Assembly: GCF_000518165.1 (NCBI RefSeq) | Contig: NZ_JADB01000001.1 | Span: 248,001 to 312,000, forward strand | Source: Bartonella elizabethae F9251 = ATCC 49927 | GTDB taxonomy: Bacteria; Pseudomonadota; Alphaproteobacteria; Rhizobiales; Rhizobiaceae | Direction of reading: 5' to 3' | DNA: 64,000 nt | In this document: one piece after another, positions 29,687-37,768 of the stretch | How the letters are laid out: every line of letters begins with the position of its first letter | Position numbering within the stretch: the stretch's first letter is position 1 | Made by a program: the position numbers and the translations under genes | The notes under the pieces: model-generated | Told to the model about the DNA's origin: nothing | What the model saw: only the letters and a program-made list of their open reading frames with translations | Database searches by the model: none

Positions 29687-31108
29687 TTATTCTTTAAGCG
29701 CAGTTCCACCGATCGTCATATTATTGATTCGTAGATGAGGTTGCCCAACACCAACAGGAACATTTTGTCCTGCTTTTCCACACATACCAATACCATTATC
29801 CAGTTTACTATCATTGCCAATCATAGTGATACGTTTCATAGCATCAGGTCCATTTCCAATAAGAGTTGCACCTTTGATGGGGGCAGCAATTTTACCATTT
29901 TCTACTCGGTATGCTTCAGTACATTCAAAGACGAATTTGCCAGAAGTAATATCAACTTGTCCTCCTCCAAATGAAACAGCATAGATACCACTTTTAAGGG
30001 AAGAAATGATTTCTTCAGGTGTTTTGTCCCCTCCTAGCATGATTGTATTGGTCATTCGTGGCATTGGGGCATAAGCATAGGATTCGCGCCGTCCATTTCC
30101 AGTTGATTTACTCCCCATAAGTCGTGCATTAAGCCTATCTTGCATAAAACCAACGAGTTTTCCATCTTCAATGAGAACGTTATATCCTGAAGGGGTTCCC
30201 TCATCATCGATAGTCAGAGAACCACGGCAATGAGGAATTGTTCCATCATCAACAACTGTCACACCTTTTGCGGCAACTTGTTGTCCTAAAAGTCCAGCAA
30301 AAGCAGATGTTTTTTTGCGGTTAAAGTCACCTTCTAAGCCATGACCTACGGCTTCATGGAGCATAACACCAGGCCATCCATTGGCTAAGACAACATCAAA
30401 TGTTCCTGCAGGTGCTGCTTCTGCTTCTAAATTTGTTAAAGCCATACGTAAGGCTTCATCTGCGGCTTGTTTCCAATTGTCTTCACAAATAAATTGTTCA
30501 AATGCTTGTCGCCCCCCACATCCATAAAAACCATTTTCACGTCGATTGCCTTCAGCCGCAACCACAGATATAGAAAGCCGTACAAGAGGACGAGTATCGC
30601 GAACCAAATATCCATCTGCACGTAAAATTTCGACATGTTGTAGTGAGCCAGAAAGAGAAACAGTCACTTGATGCAATTTATCATTTTTTGCTCGTAAATA
30701 AGCATCAATTTTTTGCAAAAGAGCACTTTTTTCTTCAAATGACGGAGCATCAAGGGGATTATGCGGTTTATAAAGCCTCTTATTTGTTTGTTGAGGAGCT
30801 ATGCTATAAGGTCCAGCATGATTATTGTAGGTAACAGCTTTAGCAGCTTCACAAGCACGTTTGAGGGCAGCAGCTGATAATTCACTAGAATGTGCATATC
30901 CAGTTGCTTCTCCAGCAACGACACGCAAACCAAACCCCATATCTTGGTGGAAAGAGCCGTTTTTAAGCTGTCCATTATCAAATAAAAGGGCTTCGCTTTC
31001 TTTATACTCGAGATAAAGTTCGCCATCATCAGCATCATGAAGCGTTTCCTGTACAAGCGATTGCACTTTAGAGGAAGCAATATCAAAATGATCAATCAGC
31101 GATTTCAT
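29687..31108 (-). CDS. tldD: Metalloprotease TldD
   Basis: TldD forms a heterodimeric zinc protease with TldE/PmbA that trims unfolded peptides and, in some species, matures microcins or degrades CcdA. The 473-residue protein has the zinc site HEAVGHGLEGD (His251, His255-256 region) and a C-terminal Cys in IGMCGKAGQNVPVG that serves as the third ligand in the family. The N-terminal DxGELYLEYKES region is also typical. The partner tldE is not in this window. An IalB-family gene lies about 110 bases upstream on the same strand. Confidence 0.95.
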   Translation of the reverse strand: MKSLIDHFDIASSKVQSLVQETLHDADDGELYLEYKESEALLFDNGQLKNGSFHQDMGFGLRVVAGEATGYAHSSELSAAALKRACEAAKAVTYNNHAGPYSIAPQQTNKRLYKPHNPLDAPSFEEKSALLQKIDAYLRAKNDKLHQVTVSLSGSLQHVEILRADGYLVRDTRPLVRLSISVVAAEGNRRENGFYGCGGRQAFEQFICEDNWKQAADEALRMALTNLEAEAAPAGTFDVVLANGWPGVMLHEAVGHGLEGDFNRKKTSAFAGLLGQQVAAKGVTVVDDGTIPHCRGSLTIDDEGTPSGYNVLIEDGKLVGFMQDRLNARLMGSKSTGNGRRESYAYAPMPRMTNTIMLGGDKTPEEIISSLKSGIYAVSFGGGQVDITSGKFVFECTEAYRVENGKIAAPIKGATLIGNGPDAMKRITMIGNDSKLDNGIGMCGKAGQNVPVGVGQPHLRINNMTIGGTALKE

Positions 31109-31218
31109 AAGAATTATCCTATTTTTATTGGGAGGTTAGAAGATTTTTATTGATCTAATTTAAGATGTTCTCAAAATAGATGAGGGGATTTTAATCATCC
31201 CATGGGCATTGATTTCAT

Positions 31219-31782
31219 TCATGTGGGTAAAGTTGCATAAGCATCGCCAAGACCATGTAGGTCAACGAGACCTCCAATTCCTTGCTCAGGGGTTGTAAAG
31301 ATAAAATAGGTTGCCATTTTTCCTTTTAAAAAGCGTTGTAATATATCGTCTTTAAGAAAAGCTTCAGCAACACAATTATCACCAAGACAACGACGATATT
31401 CCATTCGGCCCATATTTTTACCGTCAATTTTAATTCCAACGCCAGGACGTAACTCAACGCGAATCGGAACAAAAACACGCATTAAAGCACCTTGCTTTTG
31501 AGGAAGTTTATAAAATGTAACGCGCAAGGTAATATCATGACGACCTTGTGTATGAACGTTTTGTACAACTTCACACTGCATATTAGGTGTCCCTGGTGGG
31601 AGAGTACAAACCTTTGTCCAAGCACCATAGGTTTGTGGAGCGGGAACATTTTGCGCATAGGGCGTTTGTGCAAAAGCATGATTGATCAAACTACTAAAAA
31701 GTGTGTGAAGAACTGCACCAATAAAAAAAGCTTTTTTGAATAATTTATAAAGTATCACAGAAAATCCTATCCGATTCAACAT
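31219..31782 (-). CDS. Invasion-associated locus B (IalB) family protein
   Basis: This is a predicted secreted protein of 187 residues with a signal-like N-terminus (KKAFFIGAVLHTLFSSLINHAFAQ). The IalB fold follows, with paired cysteines in CTLPPGTPNMQC and CLGDNC. IalB was described in Bartonella as a factor that aids entry into red cells, but many alphaproteobacteria carry paralogues with unknown roles. The start is uncertain: the ATG at 31782 gives a normal signal peptide, while a frame open to 31881 would add 33 residues. No strong binding site is present at either. Confidence 0.8.
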   Translation of the reverse strand: MLNRIGFSVILYKLFKKAFFIGAVLHTLFSSLINHAFAQTPYAQNVPAPQTYGAWTKVCTLPPGTPNMQCEVVQNVHTQGRHDITLRVTFYKLPQKQGALMRVFVPIRVELRPGVGIKIDGKNMGRMEYRRCLGDNCVAEAFLKDDILQRFLKGKMATYFIFTTPEQGIGGLVDLHGLGDAYATLPT

Positions 31783-32206
31783 ATACACAATCATGCATAG
31801 ATTTGCATAACATTTGCATAAAAAATGAATTCCCCACATAAAATCTATAACACAAAACCAATATTTACCAAATATATCCATCTCTATGCAAGAAATAAAG
31901 GAAAATGAAAAGAAGGAGCATTTTATAGGAGATAAATTTTCAGCATGGCTTTATGATGTTTGGTAGGATACATTTTTATGATAGATTTGTAATGTAAGAG
32001 AAAATGTTGATTGAAAAAATGTATTTTTGTTGCAAATATCTCTATCTATTTTTAGGGGATGCGTACAAGAAGGGTATGCCATATTTTCTTTTCTCAAAAA
32101 TACAATTGGTCTTAATGGGTCATTCTCATACACTAGAGAGTAAGGTAGTATTTGCGAAATAATATTTGTTTGTGAATGACAGAAATGGAAAAGGGTTTTG
32201 AGTGGA
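31783..32206. other. Divergent spacer between the IalB-like gene and ctaB
   Basis: A wide AT-rich region between two divergent genes. A short minus-strand frame (32133-31951) has no features of a gene. Promoters must lie here but I could not place them well. Confidence 0.4.
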
Positions 32207-33142
32207 ATGTCTGTTTCAGGAGAGTTATCGGTTGCAAATGGTAAATCAATGCCACCAAAATCCCGTATTGGTGATTATATCACGTTATTAAAGCCGCGTG
32301 TTATGTCACTTGTTGTTTTTACCGCACTGGTTGGTTTAATGGTGTCTCCTGTCCCCATCAATCCGTGGTATGGTTTTTTAGCAATTCTATGTATTGCAGT
32401 TGGCGGCGGCGGTGCGGGAGCACTGAATATGTGGTATGATGCTGATATTGATGCCGTAATGGAACGGACCAAAAAGCGCCCCATTCCTATGGGTAAAATC
32501 AGCTCCAAAAAGGCATTTATTTTTGGCATGGCTTTGTCTCTGCTTTCGGTATTGGTTATGGGGAGCTTCATTAATTGGTTTTCGGCATTTTTTCTTGCAT
32601 TTACAATTTTCTTTTATGTTGTTATCTATACAATCTGGTTAAAGCGTATCACACCACAAAATATTGTTATTGGTGGTGCTTCTGGGGCTTTTCCACCAAT
32701 GATTGGATGGGCTGCAACAACTGGGACAGTGAGTTTTGATAGCTTTTTATTATTTTTAATCATTTTTATGTGGACCCCCCCTCATTTTTGGGCTCTTTCT
32801 CTCTTTTCATCTCTTGATTATGAGGCTGCGGGCATCCCTATGATGCCCAATGTACGAGGTGAATATTCAACAAAAAAACAGATCTTATTTTATACTATTT
32901 TGATGGCACTATGCGCTGCGGCTCCTTGCTTTACTGGTCTTGGTGGAATTTTTTATGGTATCTTTTCGACAATCTTGGGTATTATTTTTATTTATTTTGC
33001 CTATCGTTTGTGGAAAGCTGATAGCCATGATGAAACTATTTTGATGGCCAAAAAAACGTTTTTCTTTTCATTATTTTATTTAGCAGCGATCTTTGGAGTT
33101 CTTTTGATTGAATCCCTTATTTGGTATTTTACCGAGCTTTAG
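32207..33142 (+). CDS. ctaB: Protoheme IX farnesyltransferase
   Basis: This membrane enzyme farnesylates heme B to heme O for terminal oxidases. The 311 residues form about nine hydrophobic helices and hold the prenyltransferase aspartate motif NMWYDADIDAVMERT, a KRPIPMG block, and a second motif around LDYEAAGIPMMPN. Starts at TTG 32198 and ATG 32207 are possible; the ATG has better spacing from AAAAGGG. In many alphaproteobacteria ctaB sits among cox genes, but no oxidase genes are next to it here. ispH follows after about 180 bases. Confidence 0.95.
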   Translation: MSVSGELSVANGKSMPPKSRIGDYITLLKPRVMSLVVFTALVGLMVSPVPINPWYGFLAILCIAVGGGGAGALNMWYDADIDAVMERTKKRPIPMGKISSKKAFIFGMALSLLSVLVMGSFINWFSAFFLAFTIFFYVVIYTIWLKRITPQNIVIGGASGAFPPMIGWAATTGTVSFDSFLLFLIIFMWTPPHFWALSLFSSLDYEAAGIPMMPNVRGEYSTKKQILFYTILMALCAAAPCFTGLGGIFYGIFSTILGIIFIYFAYRLWKADSHDETILMAKKTFFFSLFYLAAIFGVLLIESLIWYFTEL

Positions 33143-33323
33143 AAAAATAAAATGAAAAAGCAAATTTTAAAAGAGCTTTTTTGCAAGAAAATACTGTAAG
33201 AAAACACTATAGAGTGTGTTCATGCGAAAGATGATATTGCACGTTTTTTTTACATTGCTTATTCATGTATAATGATATGTCGTTTGAATATGAGACTAAA
33301 GCTATAGAGATTAAGGATGATTT

Positions 33324-34379
33324 ATGTCTGGACTTCCCCCTTTAACGATACGTCTTTGTGGTCCGCGTGGATTTTGTGCAGGGGTTGATCGTGCTATCCA
33401 GATTGTTCTGCTTGCATTAAAAAAATATAGTGCTCCTGTATATGTTCGTCATGAAATTGTACACAACCGTTACGTGGTTGAAGGATTACAGCAAAGGGGC
33501 GCTGTTTTTGTTGAAGAGCTTGGTGAGATTCCAGAAGAACATCGTGGTCAACCGGTTGTTTTTTCTGCCCATGGTGTACCAAAATCTGTCTCAGAAGAGG
33601 CACGACGTTATAATTTGTTTTATCTCGATGCAACGTGTCCGTTAGTCTCGAAAGTTCATAAACAAGCGATACGGCATCAACGTCACGGTCGTCATGTTAT
33701 ATTGATTGGTCATGCGGGTCATCCTGAGGTTATAGGGACAATGGGACAACTTGAAGATGGGGCTGTGACGCTTATTGAAACGATAGAAGATGCCTTGCAT
33801 TATCAACCAGGTGATCCGGATAAATTAGGGTTTGTTACACAAACAACGCTTTCTGTTGAAGATACAGCAGGAATTCTTGATGTATTACAACGACGTTTTC
33901 CTACATTAGCAGCCCCAGCGGCTGAGTCAATTTGCTATGCTACAACGAATCGACAAGATGCAGTTAAGGCAGCTGCAAAGGGGAGTGATTTGTTTTTGAT
34001 TGTTGGAGCGCCAAATTCTTCTAATTCACGACGTTTGGTAGAGGTTGCCGAAAAGTCTGGTGCGCGGCAAGCTATTTTAGTTCAGCGTGCTGATGAAATT
34101 AATTTTGAAAACCTAAAAGCTCTTTCTGTTGTCAGTCTTTCAGCAGGGGCTTCAGCTCCTGAAATTATTATTGATGAAATTATTTCAGCGTTTCGTGCGC
34201 GTTATGATGTGACAATAGAATTAGCTGAAACAGTGGTGGAAACGGAAAGATTTTTAGTGAGTCGTGAATTACGTGACGTCATTTTAACGCCTCAAGATAT
34301 GGCATTTGTAAATGGTCAAACAAATAATGCAAAAAATGACAATCAGAATACAGACATGTCTAGAACGAAAGCAGAATAA
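33324..34379 (+). CDS. ispH: 4-hydroxy-3-methylbut-2-enyl diphosphate reductase
   Basis: This iron-sulfur enzyme makes IPP and DMAPP in the last MEP step. The three cluster cysteines are Cys18 (PRGFCAGVDRA), Cys105 (DATCPLVSKVH) and Cys204 (SICYATTNRQ). The 351-residue length is slightly above that of E. coli because of a C-terminal polar tail rich in Asn. AGGATG-like bases precede the ATG. Its TAA shares one base with the thrB start (TAATG), so ispH and thrB are coupled. Confidence 0.97.
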   Translation: MSGLPPLTIRLCGPRGFCAGVDRAIQIVLLALKKYSAPVYVRHEIVHNRYVVEGLQQRGAVFVEELGEIPEEHRGQPVVFSAHGVPKSVSEEARRYNLFYLDATCPLVSKVHKQAIRHQRHGRHVILIGHAGHPEVIGTMGQLEDGAVTLIETIEDALHYQPGDPDKLGFVTQTTLSVEDTAGILDVLQRRFPTLAAPAAESICYATTNRQDAVKAAAKGSDLFLIVGAPNSSNSRRLVEVAEKSGARQAILVQRADEINFENLKALSVVSLSAGASAPEIIIDEIISAFRARYDVTIELAETVVETERFLVSRELRDVILTPQDMAFVNGQTNNAKNDNQNTDMSRTKAE

Positions 34380-35338
34380 TGGCCGTTTATACAAATATTC
34401 ATCCAAATGATTTAAAAGCGTTTTTAACCCGTTACGCAATAGGATCACTTTTGTCTTATCAAGGGATAGAGGAAGGGATTGAAAATTCTAATTTTATGCT
34501 GGAGACAACACAAGGGCGGTTTATTTTAACGCTTTATGAAAAGCGTATTTCAAAAGATGATTTACCTTTTTTTTGTCGTTTGATGCAGCATTTGGGGCAA
34601 CGTGGAATTCCTTGTCCGCAGCCGGTTCTTCAAAATGATGGCACGATGATCGGTAAACTAGCAGGACGTCCTGCTGCTATTATTACCTTTCTGGAAGGAG
34701 AGTGGATCCGACAGCCCGATATAGGTCATTGTGGCGAAGTCGGTAAGGGGTTAGCGCAATTGCATTTAGCAGGACAGGATTTTACATTCAGTCGTAAAAA
34801 TACGCTTTCTATTATGGATTGGCAGGTATTGTGGCAACGTTGTCAAATCACAGAAGATTCATTGTTAAAAGAGTTTGGACAAAAAATTGAGTCGGAATTG
34901 GCTTTTTTACAGGAAAATTGGCCGTCGAATTTACCAACAGGTATTATTCATGCAGATTTATTTAATGATAACGTCTTTTTTGTCAATCATCGTCTTTCTG
35001 GTATAATAGATTTTTATTTTGCTTGTAATGACTTTTTTTCTTATGATTTAGCGATTTGTTTAAATGCTTGGTGCTTTGAAGCTGATCATTCCTATAATCT
35101 TAGCAAAGCACGTAAATTATTGGAAAATTATCAAAAAATAAGACCCTTGATCCCTTTAGAATTGGACAATATTGTTTTATTGACTCGCGGTGCGTCTTTA
35201 CGTTTTTTACTCACACGTCTTTATGATTGGTTTAATACACCGCCTGATAGCTTTGTTATTAAAAAAGATCCATGGGAGTATTGGCACAAGCTTTGTTTTT
35301 TCAGTAACGTCAATTCGCTAAGTGAATTAGGTTTTTAA
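34379..35338 (+). CDS. thrB: Homoserine kinase (type II, APH fold)
   Basis: This enzyme phosphorylates homoserine for threonine synthesis. It has the aminoglycoside-phosphotransferase fold, not the GHMP fold of E. coli ThrB, as is usual in alphaproteobacteria. The 319 residues show the [13 protein letters not shown] opening, the catalytic-loop [13 protein letters not shown] and the metal-binding [15 protein letters not shown]. It overlaps ispH by one base, and rnhA begins five bases after its stop. The partner enzyme ThrC is encoded at 42413-43810 on the other strand. Confidence 0.95.
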   Translation: MAVYTNIHPNDLKAFLTRYAIGSLLSYQGIEEGIENSNFMLETTQGRFILTLYEKRISKDDLPFFCRLMQHLGQRGIPCPQPVLQNDGTMIGKLAGRPAAIITFLEGEWIRQPDIGHCGEVGKGLAQLHLAGQDFTFSRKNTLSIMDWQVLWQRCQITEDSLLKEFGQKIESELAFLQENWPSNLPTGIIHADLFNDNVFFVNHRLSGIIDFYFACNDFFSYDLAICLNAWCFEADHSYNLSKARKLLENYQKIRPLIPLELDNIVLLTRGASLRFLLTRLYDWFNTPPDSFVIKKDPWEYWHKLCFFSNVNSLSELGF

Positions 35339-35343
35339 ATTTT

Positions 35344-35811
35344 ATGGCTCGTCAACAAAAAGTCGTTGAAATTTATACAGATGGTGCTTGCTCAGGAAAC
35401 CCTGGTGTTGGAGGCTGGGGAGCAGTTTTACGCTGGAATGGTCATGAACGTGAGCTTTATGGCGGTAAGGCTCATACAACGAACAATCAAATGGAACTCA
35501 TGGCGGCAATTCGTGCATTAAAGGCGCTTAAAGAGCCTTGTTTGGTCGATCTTTATACGGACTCAGTTTATGTGCGTAACGGTATATCTAAATGGATTGA
35601 AGGTTGGAAAAAGAATAATTGGCGCACTGCATCAAAAAGTCCTGTGAAAAATATGGAGCTATGGCAAGCTCTTGAAGAGGCTTGTTCTTGCCATACAGTC
35701 AGATGGCACTGGGTCAAAGGACATGCTGGCCATCCAGAGAATGAACGCGCTGATGCTCTTGCTCGCAAAGCAATTGAACAATATCGGGAAAATGGGCATT
35801 TTCCAACATAA
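35344..35811 (+). CDS. rnhA: Ribonuclease HI
   Basis: This enzyme degrades RNA in RNA-DNA hybrids such as R-loops and primers. The 155 residues hold the four carboxylates of the active site: Asp in [11 protein letters not shown], Glu in NNQMELMAA, Asp in YTDSVYV and Asp in NERADALA. The HW.KGH loop ([10 protein letters not shown]) is present. It is the last gene of the ispH-thrB-rnhA run and meets a convergent gene 28 bases later. RNase HII is encoded at 12166-12840. Confidence 0.97.
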   Translation: MARQQKVVEIYTDGACSGNPGVGGWGAVLRWNGHERELYGGKAHTTNNQMELMAAIRALKALKEPCLVDLYTDSVYVRNGISKWIEGWKKNNWRTASKSPVKNMELWQALEEACSCHTVRWHWVKGHAGHPENERADALARKAIEQYRENGHFPT

Positions 35812-35839
35812 TGGCTATTTGAGAATCTTTTCTCTTTTA

Positions 35840-36718
35840 TCATGGGATAGCAAGAGGTGTTGACTGTGTATGGAATATAAATGTTCCACTTAAAGCGTGA
35901 TCTTTAAAAGAGACTGTATAAAAAATTTTGTGGTTGGTTTCTTCTGGGACGAAATAGAGTGGAGCGCTAAAGAGAGTATATTCTGCATTCTCACTGACTT
36001 TTTTGGCTGCTCCAATTTGCATTTCTCCTCCATCTAAAAAGAGAGAGTAAGGCTTTGTTTTATTGTTATTTTGTATTTTTATCAGGAGGGTATTATTATT
36101 TTTTTCGGCGTTTATTTTTAGAGTATTTTGCGTCATACGCGGTAAAGAATCTTGGGCGTTTTTTAACAAGGAAATAGGCAGAGGTTTGTTTTTAAGAGCA
36201 GATGGCAAAAAATCAAAGTTAACAGTCAAAGGAAGACAGATTTTATGGCATAATCCAAGAGTGAAAGAACCACTTAAATTTTTGCTGGAAGAAGATAGAT
36301 GAAAAGGCAATATCACTTTATCTTTATAGCCTAATGACCAATCTTTTTCTGTTTCAAAAAGCTGTGGAGTAGGATAAAAGATTTCATAAGAAACTTGTTG
36401 GTTGAAATTAAAAAAGGGTGCCATTCCTGAATTACCTGGATTACGCCAGTAGGTTTTCCATCCTGCTTTGAGCACAATTTCAATAAAGCCCTCTCTTATC
36501 CCAGAAAGAGAAGGTTCAGTGATTGCTAATCGAATACGACCTCCCTCTGATTCATACCAAGAGGTTGAGAAAAGCAGGAGTTTTTCTTCTGTTTGAGCAT
36601 TTACAGGAATGTTAAGTAATTCTAAAACTATCAATGTTAAGCTTAAAGTAACGAAAAGCTTTTTATAAAAGAAAGCTGGGATATTTTTTAAATTTATAAA
36701 TATGTGACTTTTTTTCAT
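35840..36718 (-). CDS. DsbD N-terminal-domain-like periplasmic protein
   Basis: The 292-residue protein has a signal peptide (LFVTLSLTLIVLELLNIPVNA) and a beta-rich domain with Cys157 and Cys161 in LGLCHKICLPL. This is the thiol pair pattern of the DsbD alpha domain, which passes electrons to periplasmic partners. The membrane domain and thioredoxin domain of full DsbD are absent, so it must receive electrons from another protein such as CcdA. The start at 36718 has CTAGGAAA upstream. It is divergent from yqgE with 53 bases between starts and convergent with rnhA. Confidence 0.78.
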   Translation of the reverse strand: MKKSHIFINLKNIPAFFYKKLFVTLSLTLIVLELLNIPVNAQTEEKLLLFSTSWYESEGGRIRLAITEPSLSGIREGFIEIVLKAGWKTYWRNPGNSGMAPFFNFNQQVSYEIFYPTPQLFETEKDWSLGYKDKVILPFHLSSSSKNLSGSFTLGLCHKICLPLTVNFDFLPSALKNKPLPISLLKNAQDSLPRMTQNTLKINAEKNNNTLLIKIQNNNKTKPYSLFLDGGEMQIGAAKKVSENAEYTLFSAPLYFVPEETNHKIFYTVSFKDHALSGTFIFHTQSTPLAIP

Positions 36719-36771
36719 TGGAGTTTTATTTTCCTAGTGTACTAAATAGACGAACTTTTATCATGTAAATT

Positions 36772-37374
36772 ATGGAGAATAACAGATTAATGAATCAGTG
36801 TAATGGCTTTTTGGGTGGACAATTACTCATAGCAATGCCTGGGATGAATGACAAACGCTTTATTCGTTCTGTTATTTATATTTGCGCGCATTCTGATGCT
36901 GGTGCGATGGGCATTATTCTCAATCAATTACATCATATTGATTTTCCAGAGCTTTTGCTTCACCTTGGTGTAATAGACAGTGGACAAAAAAAACAGCTTT
37001 CTGAACCAATAAAACAGTTTCCAGTTCGCTATGGTGGTCCTGTTGATCCTTCGCGTGGTTTTGTCCTTCATTCAGATGATTATGCTTGTGAAGAAACTGT
37101 TTTTATTGCAGATAAGGTCTGTTTTACGGCGACAATTGATATACTAAAAGCGATCAGTTGTGAACAAGGTCCACAACATGCACTGGTAGCATTAGGTTAT
37201 GCTGGATGGAAAGCAGGGCAACTTGAGGCAGAAATTTCTACAAACGGTTGGTTAATCAGTTCGACATCACCAAGTTTTCTTTTTGAAAGTGATTTAAGTT
37301 GCAAGTATGATAAAAGTTTAACACGCATGGGGATTGATCCAATCTATCTTGCTTCTGAAATGGGACACGCGTAG
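36772..37374 (+). CDS. YqgE/AlgH family protein (UPF0301)
   Basis: A 200-residue protein of the DUF179 family with the blocks [34 protein letters not shown] and [17 protein letters not shown]. The biochemical role of the family is not settled. The ATG at 36772 lacks a strong binding site; an ATG at 36790, with GGAG about 12 bases upstream, would shorten it by six residues. The gene is followed by a gap holding an integrase remnant. Confidence 0.92.
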   Translation: MENNRLMNQCNGFLGGQLLIAMPGMNDKRFIRSVIYICAHSDAGAMGIILNQLHHIDFPELLLHLGVIDSGQKKQLSEPIKQFPVRYGGPVDPSRGFVLHSDDYACEETVFIADKVCFTATIDILKAISCEQGPQHALVALGYAGWKAGQLEAEISTNGWLISSTSPSFLFESDLSCKYDKSLTRMGIDPIYLASEMGHA

Positions 37375-37399
37375 AGTTTTTTAACTTTACACATTGTTC

Positions 37400-37760
37400 T
37401 ATCCTTTATGTTTTTATTTTAAGAAAACATCCCTCAGGCTTCCCAAGCCTATTTCGCGATAGCGTTTGTAAGTGGTCTTACGGTGAATCCACCGAGCCTC
37501 CATCTTTACGCTTGTAAGGTAACAAGCCGAGCATCATCGTTATATTTTGTCAGCCCTCAATGATGCGACAGCGCTTGGCACTTCAGATGATTCATGAAAA
37601 GGTATTTTCCCCCTTTTTAAATAGTTTTTTCCACTTAAGCTTTTCCTACTTGTGATGTGAAAGTGAATGGTTTTTATTGATTCAACATGAGAGAGAGTTT
37701 GAAATAAGAGAATTTTTAGTATTCAGAGTTTTAATTCAAGTTGAATAACGCTAACTTATT
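37400..37760 (-). pseudogene. Integrase remnant 4 with conserved leader
   Basis: On the minus strand the leader (about 37760-37640) shares TTCTCTTATTTCAAA and TTGAATCAATAAAAA with the copies at 29293-29600 and 46680-46985. A start-like ATGAATCATCTGAAG follows. Further on, a frame open from 37506 to 37417 reads WIHRKTTYKRYREIGLGSLR then DVFLK, a good match to the integrase pattern WI.RYT..G..REMGLGSLRDVSLKEA. A stop follows at once and the catalytic domain is missing. It lies between the convergent ends of yqgE and the GGDEF/EAL gene. Confidence 0.75.
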
Positions 37761-37768
37761 ATTATAAA

